Program-made: the position numbers and the translations under genes | Notes under the pieces: generated by a model | Told to the model about the DNA's origin: nothing | Databases searched by the model: none | What the model saw: the letters and a program-made list of their open reading frames with translations, nothing else | In this document: one piece after another, positions 26,071 to 35,209 of the stretch | Layout: every line of letters starts with the position of its first letter | Position numbering within the stretch: the stretch's first letter is position 1 | From: Oscillibacter sp. 1-3 | GTDB taxonomy: Bacteria; Bacillota; Clostridia; Oscillospirales; Oscillospiraceae | Reading direction: 5' to 3' | Length of the DNA: 64,000 bases | Assembly (NCBI RefSeq): GCF_000403435.2 | Contig: NZ_KE159703.1 | Location: 456,765 to 520,764, forward strand

Positions 26071-26141
26071 TGCGAAGCGGGGGAAAATCCGCCCTGACTG
26101 CTGCTCTCTCATGAGGGCAGTAAAAGCGGCGGATTACCTAT

Positions 26142-27677
26142 CGCTATCTGATGATCGGTGCTTCCGGTGTGGGCAAGACAGCGTTCTTTCTGTATCCCAA
26201 CATGGAGTACGCCTGCGCCAGCGGGATGAGCTTTCTCGCCCTTGATACCAAAGGAGATCTCGCCCGGAATTACGGCGCCGTGGCCTCAAAATACTACGGC
26301 TACAAGGTGGCGGTGATTGACCTGCGCAATCCCACCCGCTCGGACGGGTACAACCTCCTCACGCTCATCAACCGGTACATGGATATCTGCCGGGAGCAGC
26401 CAGAGAATCTGGCGGCGAGGGCCAAGGCGGAAAAGTACGCCAAAATCTTAGCAAAAACCATTATAAATCCGGAAGGTGACGCTTCAAATTACGGGCAAAA
26501 CGCATTTTTTTACGATGCAGCCGAGGGGCTGCTCACTGCAGTTGTTTTGTTGCTGGCGGAGTATCTGCCGCCCACAGAGGAGGCTTCACAGGAGCGGCGG
26601 CACATCGTCAGCGTGTTCAAGCTGGTGCAGGGTCTGCTGGCTCCCAGCAAAACCGCCAAGGGCAAGAACGGCTTTCAGGTTCTGATGGACACCCTCCCTG
26701 ACACCCACAAGGCCCGGTGGTTCGCCGGCGCCGCGCTCAATTCGGCGGAGCAGGCCATGGCCTCCGTCATGTCCACCGTACTCTCCCGGCTCAACGCCTT
26801 TCTGGACTCGGAGCTGGAGCAGGTGCTGTGCTTCGACAGCGCCATTGACGCGGAGCTGTTTGCCTCTCAAAAATCCGCCATCTTCCTTATTTTGCCGGAG
26901 GAGGACCCCAGCAAGAATTTCATGGCCGGCCTGATGATTCAGACGCTGTCCCGTGAGCTGTTCTCTGTAGCGGACGAGAACGGCGGCAGGCTGCCCAACC
27001 GGGTGGTGTTGTTCTGCGATGAGCTGGGAACCATGCCGGCTTTCGACATCCTGCCGCTGTTCAGCGCGGGCAGGTCCCGGAAATTGACACTGGTTCCCAT
27101 CATCCAGTCGCTGGCCCAATTGGAAAAAAACTACGGCAAAGAGGGTGCGGAAATTCTTACAGACAACTGTCAGGACACCATCTTCGGCGGCTTCGCACCC
27201 AACTCCCAGACCGCCGAGGTGTTGTCCAAAGCCTTGGGAAGCCGGACAGTCCTCTCCGGTTACATCAGCGTCGGAAAGGACAAATCCCAGACTCTGCAAA
27301 TGACGGAGCGGGCGCTCATGTCTCCGGATGAGCTGAAATCCATCCCCAAAGGTCAATTTGTAGTGATGAAGACGGGAACCCACCCCATGCAGACCCGGCT
27401 GCGGCTGTTTCTGGAGTGGGGCATCTCCTTCGGCGACCCGTACCTACTGCCAGAGAGAGCCGCACGTACAGTAGCCTACGCCAGCGAGCAGGAGCTGGAG
27501 CAGGCCATCTTCCGCTGCCATCACGCACAAAAGGCGGAAAGTCACATGCCTCTCGCTCCCCCGATTCCTCCGAAGACTCCATCCGCCAGAGGCGGGGCCT
27601 CCTACGCCCAGGCAAGACGCCCCAGGCGGGAGCCGCCAGCTCCCGTGGTTGTCCGCACGGATAAAAGTCAGGAGTAG
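26142..27677 (+). CDS. virD4: VirD4/TraG coupling protein, 3' exon
   Basis: The larger exon opens RYLMIGASGVGKTAFFLYPN, so Walker A falls only five residues after the splice junction. Further features are DTKGDLARNYG, the Walker B RVVLFCDELGTMPAFDILPL, the Q-rich VPIIQSLAQLEKNYG and the DEL/ERALMSPDELKSIPKGQ motifs. The C-terminal tail is basic and Pro-rich. Translation from an internal ATG would give a protein without membrane anchor, so function depends on intron splicing. The next gene follows after 3 bases. Confidence 0.9.
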   Translation, partial: RYLMIGASGVGKTAFFLYPNMEYACASGMSFLALDTKGDLARNYGAVASKYYGYKVAVIDLRNPTRSDGYNLLTLINRYMDICREQPENLAARAKAEKYAKILAKTIINPEGDASNYGQNAFFYDAAEGLLTAVVLLLAEYLPPTEEASQERRHIVSVFKLVQGLLAPSKTAKGKNGFQVLMDTLPDTHKARWFAGAALNSAEQAMASVMSTVLSRLNAFLDSELEQVLCFDSAIDAELFASQKSAIFLILPEEDPSKNFMAGLMIQTLSRELFSVADENGGRLPNRVVLFCDELGTMPAFDILPLFSAGRSRKLTLVPIIQSLAQLEKNYGKEGAEILTDNCQDTIFGGFAPNSQTAEVLSKALGSRTVLSGYISVGKDKSQTLQMTERALMSPDELKSIPKGQFVVMKTGTHPMQTRLRLFLEWGISFGDPYLLPERAARTVAYASEQELEQAIFRCHHAQKAESHMPLAPPIPPKTPSARGGASYAQARRPRREPPAPVVVRTDKSQE

Positions 27678-27680
27678 CCT

Positions 27681-27935
27681 ATGGGATATTTTGAGAAGAT
27701 CTATCAGTCCGATCTCAGCCACCGTGCCAGAGCGGTTTATATGTACCTGAAAGATCACGCCGACAGCGATGGGAAGTGCTGGCCAGGAATCCGGACGATT
27801 GCTGCAGAACTGGGCCTCTCACGCTCTACCGTCAAGCGGGCCCTGAATGATCTGTACAGGGCAGGGCTGATCTCCAAGGAGTTCCGCTGGCGGGAGAACG
27901 GAAGCTGCAGCTCCAATCTGTACCGGCTGAAATAG
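27681..27935 (+). CDS. Winged-helix DNA-binding protein
   Basis: The 84-residue protein reads MGYFEKIYQSDLSHRARAVY...IRTIAAELGLSRSTVKRALNDLYRAGLISKE and is a single winged helix-turn-helix domain of the kind found at the start of replication initiators and GntR-like regulators. AGGAG precedes the ATG closely, and it starts 3 bases after virD4, so it is co-transcribed. It may control the transfer operon or help in ICE replication. A large perfect hairpin follows. Confidence 0.72.
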   Translation: MGYFEKIYQSDLSHRARAVYMYLKDHADSDGKCWPGIRTIAAELGLSRSTVKRALNDLYRAGLISKEFRWRENGSCSSNLYRLK

Positions 27936-27949
27936 CGTGAAAAAATATA

Positions 27950-27987
27950 GTTCACCGCCAGGGGGCAGCTATGCCCTGGCGGTGAAC
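27950..27987 (+). terminator. Large perfect hairpin ending the virD4 unit
   Basis: GTTCACCGCCAGGG and CCCTGGCGGTGAAC form a 14-base perfect stem with a 10-base loop, 15 bases after the stop. No T run follows, so it may be bidirectional with help from convergent transcription of the helicase gene. Confidence 0.65.
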
Positions 27988-28138
27988 TGAGGATGGGCCG
28001 CTGGTGGACCACCCAGAAGTACCCACTTTAAGGGAAAACTTAGAGCAGAGAAAGAATACAGTGTTCTCAACAATCTGAATTCAGCCAGTTTTTTGGCCGC
28101 AGTGCAGCAATTGTGAGAGCTTCCGATGCAAAACTGCG

Positions 28139-30193
28139 CTAATTGTTTGGGTTTGCCTCATCCATGAGCGACTGATAGAACGTTCGCAGCTCCGCAAGAC
28201 TGGTGGTCCGGTTATGGATCGGGATGGATGCCCACACAACATCATGGTAGCGTTCTTTCGGCTGATTCCGCAGCCGGGGATCGATGATAGAGACTATGCC
28301 CTTATCGGAAAAGCTCCGGATCAGCCGCCCGATTCCCTGTTTCAGCCTGATAATCATCTCCGGCACTCGGACATCCATCATGCCATCCTTTGCCAAAGAT
28401 ACCTTGTGCTCAATGATGGGGTCCGGCACCGGAAACGGCAGGCGGAAGATCACAAGGTTGGACAGGCTTTTGCCCCTTATGTCTATCCCCTCCCAATACG
28501 CGCCGGTCCCCAGTAGTACGGAATTCACATCGTTCCGAAATTCGGAGAGTACCTGGTCCTGAGAAGCTCCCGGTTGCTGCATTAAAATTTTATATGGTAG
28601 TTTTCTCTGCTGAAGGGCCATATAGACCTCTTCAAGGTCAGTCTTGGCCGTAAACAATACCAGCGCCTTTCCGTTGGAGATCTCCAAAATCTCAATCAGC
28701 CGCTCCACACCCCGCTGAATAAAGGCGTCGTGGTCCTCCCGCGGATGCGGCAAATCATCGCAGTAATAGATCATGGCATGTTCATCATAGGGAAATGGAG
28801 ACGGTTTCGGCTCGGACAAAAAGCCACTCTCATCCAGAGGAAATCCCGTATTACTGATAAAATAGGCGTATCGTTCCGGAAGGCTGCCTTGCGCGGCGTT
28901 TGTCATGGTCGCGGACGTCAGGATGGTGCAGACATCCCCGCGGAAATACAGATTGCTGATGATGTCCTGGGTGTTTTCAGGACAGTAGACCAGCTCTGCG
29001 CGGTCTCCCCGTCTCTCGATCCAGAGCAGGCTGCTGCCCAGATCAGAAACCATGTCGAGCAGATCCTCAGCTTTTGTGTAAAAATCATCCGCCCCGGAAT
29101 ACCGGCTGCCGCGCCTCAAATCATAGGTCGAATAAACCTGAATATTCTCCGACAGAGCGTCAAGTGCCTCCGCCATGCTGGACAGCAGTGCCAGGGCCTC
29201 GGGATCATCTTTGAAAAAGAACCGTTCAGCATATTTCATATCCTGCGTGGAATCCGCGATCTGCTGCTGCATCTGCCGCTGCAGGCATTGGAAAAAAGCG
29301 CGGACAGCTCTTTGTGCCGTATTAATATCCTTTTGAATATAGGGGATCTCTGTTGACATCACATCATTTTGCGCTTCACTGATCATCTTTAGAAGCCCGT
29401 TTTGACTGATGCGGTCTGTCGTGGCGCTCCGCACCTTGCCCTCCAGATTGTGGGCTTCGTCGATCACGACAACTTCCACGGTTCTGTTGATCAGACCGTC
29501 CTGACCTCTGAACAGCTTCTGGAGGTGAGCAGTCAAAAAGTCCTGGTTGCAGATGACGATTCCGTCTGTAAACCGAATAGCCTCCCGCATTCTGCGGTAT
29601 GCACAGGAGTGGTGACAATTCCGGCATGGATAGCCATAGCGGGTGATACAGATCCGGTCCCAGAGGCTGGCAGGAAAATCGCCGGGAAAATCCGCCCGAT
29701 CCTGAAAACCTTTGTCAATCAGTTCCCGCAGCGCATCCGGCATCTCAGCGTCCGGACGCTCCAGATACTCTTCCGCCCGTTTCCGGCAGAGGTAGTTTGC
29801 CTGGCCCTTTGCAAGCGTGACCTCACACCGCGTCTCCAGCCGCTCCTGTAAAGCGGCTGCGTCGTTTAACAGCTGTTCCTGCAAAGCAATTGTTGAGGTG
29901 GCGATTATCGCAGGCTTTCTGGTGCAGTGATTATACAACAGGAGGGGGACAAGATAGGCGTAGGATTTTCCGATCCCCACCCCCGCCTCCACCAGAATGT
30001 GCTGATCCTTTTTCAGCGCGTCAAGGATCTCAAAGGCCATATCCTGCTGTCCCTCACGCTCCTCAAAATCAGGATGGTTCTCCGTATCCCAAAAGAATGA
30101 CGTGACCTGTTCGCTGATATTATATATTTGTTCCGCCCGCGCCTTAACCCGGTTTTTGCGAGAACTGAATATGTTCCATTTATAGTAATTCAA
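28139..30193 (-). CDS. DinG/XPD-like ATP-dependent DNA helicase
   Basis: DinG-type helicases unwind DNA 5' to 3' and carry an iron-sulfur cluster. A TTG start with GGAGGT 7 bases upstream gives 684 residues. Walker A GVGIGKS is at 71-77, DEAH at 245-248. Cys 136, 190, 193 and 197 (CITRYGYPCRNCHHSC) fit the cluster ligands. The C-terminal part has VLLGTGAYWEGIDIRGKSLS and IRLKQGIGRLIRS, the helicase motifs V and VI. The N-terminal exonuclease domain of some DinG proteins is absent. It is a reverse-strand gene, convergent with the virD4 unit. Confidence 0.88.
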   Translation of the reverse strand: MNYYKWNIFSSRKNRVKARAEQIYNISEQVTSFFWDTENHPDFEEREGQQDMAFEILDALKKDQHILVEAGVGIGKSYAYLVPLLLYNHCTRKPAIIATSTIALQEQLLNDAAALQERLETRCEVTLAKGQANYLCRKRAEEYLERPDAEMPDALRELIDKGFQDRADFPGDFPASLWDRICITRYGYPCRNCHHSCAYRRMREAIRFTDGIVICNQDFLTAHLQKLFRGQDGLINRTVEVVVIDEAHNLEGKVRSATTDRISQNGLLKMISEAQNDVMSTEIPYIQKDINTAQRAVRAFFQCLQRQMQQQIADSTQDMKYAERFFFKDDPEALALLSSMAEALDALSENIQVYSTYDLRRGSRYSGADDFYTKAEDLLDMVSDLGSSLLWIERRGDRAELVYCPENTQDIISNLYFRGDVCTILTSATMTNAAQGSLPERYAYFISNTGFPLDESGFLSEPKPSPFPYDEHAMIYYCDDLPHPREDHDAFIQRGVERLIEILEISNGKALVLFTAKTDLEEVYMALQQRKLPYKILMQQPGASQDQVLSEFRNDVNSVLLGTGAYWEGIDIRGKSLSNLVIFRLPFPVPDPIIEHKVSLAKDGMMDVRVPEMIIRLKQGIGRLIRSFSDKGIVSIIDPRLRNQPKERYHDVVWASIPIHNRTTSLAELRTFYQSLMDEANPNN

Positions 30194-30266
30194 AACAGAG
30201 ACCTCCCAATCCCGCTTTCCGCAGACGTACAATTCACCTGCCGCAATTTGCCGTTTTCACATCCTT

Positions 30267-30707
30267 TTAGATGCTCTCAAACCCCACAGGCTCCCAGCTA
30301 TCCTTGATTTGGATGGTTTCTCCGACGTTTTGTTCCTTATAATCACTCCGAGGTATTTGGTACTCTGCGTAGAAATGCGCGTTGGCAGTATGGCACTCTA
30401 AGACGACCACATATTGATCCGGGGTTCTATGGATACGCGGAACAAGGAGGGCCAATTGTCCTGGCACCGCTGCGGACACTGATACATATGTATCTCCATC
30501 AACCGCTTCATACTTAGTGATTACTCCGGAGGTTGGTTTATGCGCGGAAAAAAACCGCCTGATTTTCTGGTTCATCAAATAGCGGCGGAGAGAGAAAACA
30601 ACCACTGCGCAGGTATACAGGCCAAACAGCGCAATCAGTATGATCGTCAGGATCTGAATCATATCATATGGCGGGCGAAATAATTCACTCAATATGTCCA
30701 TCAGCAT
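30267..30707 (-). CDS. Single-span membrane protein of unknown function
   Basis: The 146-residue protein has one strong transmembrane segment (ILTIILIALFGLYTCAVVVF, residues about 19-38), then a basic stretch and a soluble, beta-rich domain of about 100 residues (KPTSGVITKYEAVDGDTYVS and so on). AGGGGAT precedes the ATG. It probably lies upstream of the helicase gene in the same reverse-strand transcript, with a gap of 73 bases. I do not recognise a family. Confidence 0.55.
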   Translation of the reverse strand: MLMDILSELFRPPYDMIQILTIILIALFGLYTCAVVVFSLRRYLMNQKIRRFFSAHKPTSGVITKYEAVDGDTYVSVSAAVPGQLALLVPRIHRTPDQYVVVLECHTANAHFYAEYQIPRSDYKEQNVGETIQIKDSWEPVGFESI

Positions 30708-30812
30708 AATAATATCCCCTCAACTATAATGACTTGGAGGCGCAAACCATAAGACACCGGAAAGCGGATACAAAAGGCAATAAAACTATATCATGTTCCG
30801 TGCAGGTTTGCA

Positions 30813-31028
30813 ATGTCTGGCTCTGAACCTGGAGAGCCCCGCACTGCCCAGGCAGCAGCGTCCATGGACTCGGAGTGCAATTATCTGGTGGAGACCAGGG
30901 TCATCGACGGCAGAAAGTACATCCTGATCCCCGTGGAGGAGGACGTGGAGATCAATGGGCTCCCATCCAGTTCACGGCAGAAGAATAAAACAAATGGTAT
31001 GAAAAAGGCGCGGCGCACTGTAAAGTGA
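30813..31028 (+). CDS. Possible small protein, 71 residues
   Basis: The frame reads from MSGSEPGEPRTAQAAASMDS into a strand-rich part, ECNYLVETRVIDGRKYILIP, and a basic tail. The upstream site is poor. An internal ATG at MDSECNYL could be the true start. A terminator-like hairpin overlaps its end, which supports a real transcript. It is divergent from the membrane protein gene and convergent with the XRE repressor. It could instead be a remnant. Confidence 0.35.
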   Translation: MSGSEPGEPRTAQAAASMDSECNYLVETRVIDGRKYILIPVEEDVEINGLPSSSRQKNKTNGMKKARRTVK

Positions 31029-31045
31029 GCCGCGCTTCGCTTTTC
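31008..31045 (+). terminator. Hairpin terminator
   Basis: GCGCGGC (31008-31014) pairs with GCCGCGC (31029-31035), followed by TTCGCTTTTCG. It ends the small gene at 30813 and may also serve the convergent repressor gene. Confidence 0.6.
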
Positions 31046-31047
31046 GC

Positions 31048-31386
31048 TTAAATCTCAAGTTTCCGCATGGAGTCTTTCATCGTCTTGACCACATCCGTAA
31101 TCAGCTTGATCTCCTGGCGGCTGCAATCTGCAAGCAGTTCCGTGATCCAACTGTCATAATACGGACGGGCCTTATCCACTTCAATACAGAGCAGCTCATC
31201 AGCGGAACATTCCAGCGCATTAATAATATCCACCATCACCTGCAGGCTGGGTACACTGTTTCCGGTTTCGATATGGCTGATATGGGTAACACCGACACCC
31301 ACCATTTCAGCAAGGCGCTCTTGTGTCATTTTCCGGGACTGTCGCACCGTGCGGATACGGGCTCCAATATCTTTATAGTCGATCAT
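31048..31386 (-). CDS. XRE-family transcriptional regulator
   Basis: The 112-residue protein has a Cro/C1-type helix-turn-helix in its first 65 residues (IGARIRTVRQSRKMTQERLA, VGVTHISHIETGNSVPS) and a short helical C-terminus. GGAGGAT precedes the ATG. It is divergent from the gene at 31559, whose promoter lies in the 170-base gap with repeated TTGTAT and near-palindromic ATACTTGTATTGTAT sequence; this is a plausible operator for the repressor. It may hold part of the ICE silent. Confidence 0.85.
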   Translation of the reverse strand: MIDYKDIGARIRTVRQSRKMTQERLAEMVGVGVTHISHIETGNSVPSLQVMVDIINALECSADELLCIEVDKARPYYDSWITELLADCSRQEIKLITDVVKTMKDSMRKLEI

Positions 31387-31418
31387 TACAAATATCCTCC
31401 AAAAACCAGATACTTGTA

Positions 31419-31447
31419 TTGTATGTGCAGTTTGGCTATGCTATAAT
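31419..31447 (+). promoter_or_regulatory. Promoter for the gene split by IS4
   Basis: TTGTAT, 17 bases and TATAAT, preceded by an overlapping second TTGTAT, lie about 110 bases before the ATG at 31559. The sequence ATACTTGTATTGTAT over the -35 region could bind the divergent XRE regulator. Confidence 0.55.
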
Positions 31448-31885
31448 AACTTAAAAGCGCAATAGACTTTATAGGCATATAAACGGCGAAATTATTAATA
31501 CTCAATGACCGGACACAGTAAATTCAGGAGTGTCCTTTTACAGATGAAAGAGGTAAACATGGATAATGACAACTTGATATACCCGGAGAATTTTCCCTTT
31601 GATTCGCATTACCTTGAACTGAAATACGGTTCAATTAAACAATCAGAGTTAAAGTGTCCGGGTGTGTACTTTCTACGCATGGAACCACCTGACGGTCAAG
31701 CCCGTCGTTGTCTATATATTGTCACGGAGGAAGCGCCGATTAACAAGGAAGCCCGTAAATACGGCAAGAGAATACCCGACCGTCCGGAGTTCTGCCTGTT
31801 TGAATATGAGAGCTGGGATTACCACTGGAAAATCATTGAGTATGAGATCCTGCGGTACCGTGTAAAAAACAAACTCCCTCTGGGG

Positions 31886-33526
31886 GCAATGTCAATAAGT
31901 TAAGCAAGCAATAGACAACCGGAAGCGTGAATTGTTAGAAAAAGGGGGGCAACAAAGGAGGACTCATTACGCCGGTATAAACTGGGGCATGACAAAAAAG
32001 CGGATATGAATCCGCCCAAAAGGAGCAGGAAACAAAATTAAGCCACTCTGTAAACAAAGCAAATATTTGGTCTAATGCACATTTTACGTGGTCGCTTTCG
32101 TCCTGGCCGTATTGGTGAAATGAACTTTGACAGAAGTATATTTATGCTGTCTGAGGAAATATTTCCATGGAAGAATTTTCGGCAAATATAGGCAGCAACA
32201 GAAAAGTTAACTTTGTAGCAGTATTTTCTATCCGCTTGCTGGAGAGTAATTGTAGAAGTGATCAACTCAGAAAAATTGTACATGGTCAGCCGGGCAAAAA
32301 TCTCCTGAAACAGATACTCTGGTTTCTTGGAATGAAAATGTAGCAAACCAATTGTATATTTCAAATCGCGAAATGAAGTTTCAATGCCCCAGCGCAAGGC
32401 ATAAAGGCGTTTTACCTCTCCAGGTGGAAAGTCATCTGCGTCAAGGTTTGTGACAATCGTTTCGGAAGTGTCGTTGGCGATTTTGAACCGGATAATTCGA
32501 ATGGGAAGCTCATAGAAGAAGAACGGATCGTGTTTTCTGGTAGTAGTCGGAAGGAAGTCGAATCGGGAATTATTATGAACATATCTATACCGATTTTTGT
32601 CTTGAGAAAGTGCTTTGGCCTCTCTCGTATTTCGTCGGAATAGCAATAGGGGGAAGAAAAGATCAAATTCGTCAGAATCAGGTAAATCAAAACCGCATAT
32701 AATCCCAGGCTTTCCATTTTTTATGCGTATAAGATATTTCCAGCCTTTTTCCTGAATGTGGGCAAGATTATTGTAGGATTCGAATCCTCTGTCGGCAAGC
32801 AAAATGGCCTGCTGCACAGGAGAACGATCTACCATGTCAACCAAAGCTGTATGTTCATTTTGGCATCGCCGTTTTTGTATGACCGCATCAAGGTATGTGT
32901 GCTGAAGCAAATCGTACAGGGCATTCAAGTGTAAAAGATTATAAGGACGCTGGCCATTCGCACCTGGAAAATAGGAATCCGGATCTGTCTTATTTGGTGC
33001 GCATAACAAATCTGAACCATCAATAGCGAGCAGCTGGTAATCTTTATAAAGATGTTGTCCAGTTCTGATTTGAGCAAATGATTGAAATAAAGATTCAAAA
33101 GCCTTTGGTAAAATCTTAGCTCTTTGTTGAATAAATGCAGGGGTAGATGCAACATCTTCTGCACATCCAAAGCAGTCCAGAAGTTCATTTGTTAGGGAAC
33201 TGCCGCCCATACCCAGTATGGTGGCGAGCATGGTTTCAAATGGCAATTTTCGTTTTCGGCAGAAATCTCTTCCCGGCTCTCTGACATAATGTTCCTTATT
33301 TTCTCCCATATTCTGAATAATGGAAACTAAAGCTTTTCGAATATCGATTGGCGTCATATGGCTCCTCCTCTGTAATGACTTGAGGTATTGGGGATATTTT
33401 CATTACAAAGGGGTTCTCTCACTAACAAAGTTAGTGAGAGAACCCGCACAAATTTCGCCTATTGTCAATAGTTTTTTATATTTTTTGTTTCTATCTTGGC
33501 TCGTTTTCCTAACTTATTGACATTGC
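31886..33526. mobile_element. IS4-family insertion sequence, complete
   Basis: The 1,641-base element has terminal inverted repeats beginning GCAATGTCAATAAGTTA at both ends and is flanked by the direct repeat CTCTGGGG (31878-31885 and 33527-33534), the target duplication. One intact transposase gene is read leftwards. Sharp ends, identical target copies and an in-frame host gene on both sides indicate a recent jump. An 8-base duplication suggests the ISPepr1-like branch, but that is from memory. Confidence 0.9.
32038..33357 (-). CDS. IS4-family transposase
   Basis: This DDE transposase cuts and pastes its own element. The 439 residues include the first Asp in LLAIDGSDLLCAPN, the second in ILLADRGFESYNN and the Y-R-E-K signature in LYALRWGIETSFRDLKY, all in order and spacing for the family. 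It fills most of the element and appears intact, so the copy is probably active. No frameshift is needed for expression. Confidence 0.93.
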   Translation of the reverse strand: MTPIDIRKALVSIIQNMGENKEHYVREPGRDFCRKRKLPFETMLATILGMGGSSLTNELLDCFGCAEDVASTPAFIQQRAKILPKAFESLFQSFAQIRTGQHLYKDYQLLAIDGSDLLCAPNKTDPDSYFPGANGQRPYNLLHLNALYDLLQHTYLDAVIQKRRCQNEHTALVDMVDRSPVQQAILLADRGFESYNNLAHIQEKGWKYLIRIKNGKPGIICGFDLPDSDEFDLFFPLLLFRRNTREAKALSQDKNRYRYVHNNSRFDFLPTTTRKHDPFFFYELPIRIIRFKIANDTSETIVTNLDADDFPPGEVKRLYALRWGIETSFRDLKYTIGLLHFHSKKPEYLFQEIFARLTMYNFSELITSTITLQQADRKYCYKVNFSVAAYICRKFFHGNISSDSINILLSKFISPIRPGRKRPRKMCIRPNICFVYRVA

Positions 33527-34104
33527 CTCTGGGGGAGTTTGAGGATCTGCACACCGCCGCGGTTTATGGTATGGAGGTCTGCCCAGAGTATTTCGGAACT
33601 TATCCCGTACCGCTCCTGACACCCTGGGGATACACAGCGCGTTACAAGACCATCCACAACGGCGTCTACTGGATCGAGACTGATCAGTGTGTGTCAACCC
33701 TGGCTGTTTGCTATGTGATCCGGGATGACTTCTCAAAGATGACCCTCTGCCTGTCAGAGTTGACCGAGTATGACAAGGAACATGGCCTTGACCATACGCT
33801 TGGGTACTGCTTTTTCCGGGAGGCTGACAGTTGCCTCCCACTCCTGGAGTTGGTGCAAAACAATAGCCGGTGGGACTGGAGTCTGATTGACAAGCCCGCA
33901 CTGATGAACGCCGTCTGGACAAGATTCCCAGTGTATGCCGCCGCCCACAACATGCGGGAACAGTGGGGCAGAAATGATGGCTTCGGTATAATGCTCCGGG
34001 CCCTGGGAATTGAGACTGAACTCCAGAGCTCACCAGAGAACATGATTGTACTGACGCCGGACGGCGGGATCAAGTTTCTGAATTTTTTATAGAGGGGACC
34101 TTTT

Positions 34105-34656
34105 ATGAATCACATGATCTCGGAGGATTTTGTTCGGATGCTGCTGGATGAGGTCTCTACGGAAATTCAAGAATTCCGGAAGTGCTGCTCATCCTGCTAT
34201 CAGGTTCACCACGAAGACTACCTCCGCTGGCTCCACCACATGGAATCGCTTGGGGAGTGGGTTTATGCCCAATATACAAATGTGGTATTTGCTGCCTTTC
34301 TCAACTACGAGGAACCGATCAATGATTACTTTTATGTGCGGGGACTCCTGGTTGCCGCCGGTACGCTTACGGGTCAGGATGTTCAGTTGGACAGCCTGGA
34401 ATGTGTCCCCAATCTCAAGGAGAGAAAGAAGACTCTTGACCAGGTCTGCAGCCGCTTCGTGGAGCTACTGCCGCCGGAGGAACAAGCCGAATGCGCCAGA
34501 CAGTTTACGGAGAGGATCGAGCAAATCAATGACTCCAGGCGATTTTTCTTCCTGCACGGGTTTGAATTGATGTTTATTCTTCTGAAACGGACGGGCTATG
34601 ATATGTCTGATGAACAGTTGGAAAATTTACATGAAATCGTGCAATCCGAACCGTGA
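34105..34656 (+). CDS. Unknown helical protein after the split gene
   Basis: The 183-residue product starts 12 bases after the interrupted gene with GAGGGGACC upstream. It is acidic and mainly helical (SEDFVRMLLDEVSTEIQEFR, YTNVVFAAFLNYEEPINDYF), with a CCSSC cluster near residue 30. No family is recognised. It was probably in the same operon as the gene now disrupted by IS4. A proper terminator follows about 85 bases later. Confidence 0.55.
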   Translation: MNHMISEDFVRMLLDEVSTEIQEFRKCCSSCYQVHHEDYLRWLHHMESLGEWVYAQYTNVVFAAFLNYEEPINDYFYVRGLLVAAGTLTGQDVQLDSLECVPNLKERKKTLDQVCSRFVELLPPEEQAECARQFTERIEQINDSRRFFFLHGFELMFILLKRTGYDMSDEQLENLHEIVQSEP

Positions 34657-34740
34657 GAAAATACTTCTTTCAAATAAGGGGGCGGATACCAGTGATCCAC
34701 CCATTTGACTTGCGGTAAAGCATGTCTTTCCCATATATAA

Positions 34741-34778
34741 AGAGAGGCCCAGACGACAAACTGTCAGGGCCTCTCTTT
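34741..34778 (+). terminator. Rho-independent terminator
   Basis: AGAGAGGCCC and GGGCCTCTCT form a 10-base perfect stem followed by TTT. It closes the operon of the split gene. From here to about 34960 I see no gene, and the base composition turns AT-rich. Confidence 0.8.
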
Positions 34779-34963
34779 GGATATGCCGCTATGGATGTGA
34801 GATTAGAAGAGTGCGCTCCTAGGTCTCGTCAATCTTTTCATTGGGATAAGGATTATTCACTATTAGGATGCAGCTCATCTTATTATCGGAAAGCCTAGAA
34901 ACAATTGACCCTTTTTGAATAAGAAGCGATAAGAGTAGATGCTAATCTATACTGCAGTGCAGA

Positions 34964-35209
34964 TCAGCAATTTCTGTTTCCCCAATTGGACAAAGCCCAT
35001 GCAAAAATACGAATTATTATCACAACGATTAGGAAAATGATACAGCAAATCATAATTTTGCGAATAGCATATAAAGGAATCAATTTTTCTAGCCAACCCG
35101 CACAGAACCAAAAGTTGTTCGAGTGATAAACAATCACAAGCGCCACACAAAAGTGAATAAACCCTCGTTCAAATTTTTTGGCAATGGAAATCCATTTCTC
35201 TATATTCAT
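34964..35209 (-). CDS. Small membrane protein of the cargo island
   Basis: The ATG at 35209 has GGAAGG upstream and gives 81 residues. Two hydrophobic helices are visible (FIHFCVALVIVYHSNNFWFC and MICCIIFLIVVIIIRIFAWA). It overlaps the thioredoxin-fold gene by 4 bases, so the two are coupled. It is last in the reverse-strand series of exported proteins and could be an immunity-like or accessory membrane protein. That role is guessed from size and position only. Confidence 0.5.
   Translation of the reverse strand: MNIEKWISIAKKFERGFIHFCVALVIVYHSNNFWFCAGWLEKLIPLYAIRKIMICCIIFLIVVIIIRIFAWALSNWGNRNC

Larger units (their letters stand above)
23408..26141 (+). mobile_element. Group II intron inserted in virD4
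   Basis: This 2,734-base ribozyme-type retroelement starts GTGCGC and ends CCTAT, fitting the 5' GUGYG and 3' AY ends of bacterial introns. Domains I-III fill about 730 bases, domain IV carries the maturase gene, and domains V and VI lie at 26043-26141. It sits on the same strand as virD4, so it can splice from the mRNA and leave the protein intact. Either boundary could be off by a few bases; the pair given keeps frame and rebuilds a DDIQC-RYLMIG junction. Confidence 0.85.
31559..34092 (+). pseudogene. Unknown ICE gene interrupted by an IS4-family element
   Basis: The 5' part (31559-31885) and 3' part (33535-34092) rejoin in frame once the insertion and one target copy are removed, giving a 294-residue protein: MDNDNLIYPENFPFDSHYLE ... 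KNKLPLG-EFEDLHTAAVYGMEV ... and an end DGGIKFLNFL. Soluble, acidic and aromatic-rich, it belongs to no family I know. AGAGGT precedes the ATG. The truncated product would stop at 31903 inside the element. The next gene starts 12 bases after the end, so its expression may suffer too. Confidence 0.8.
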
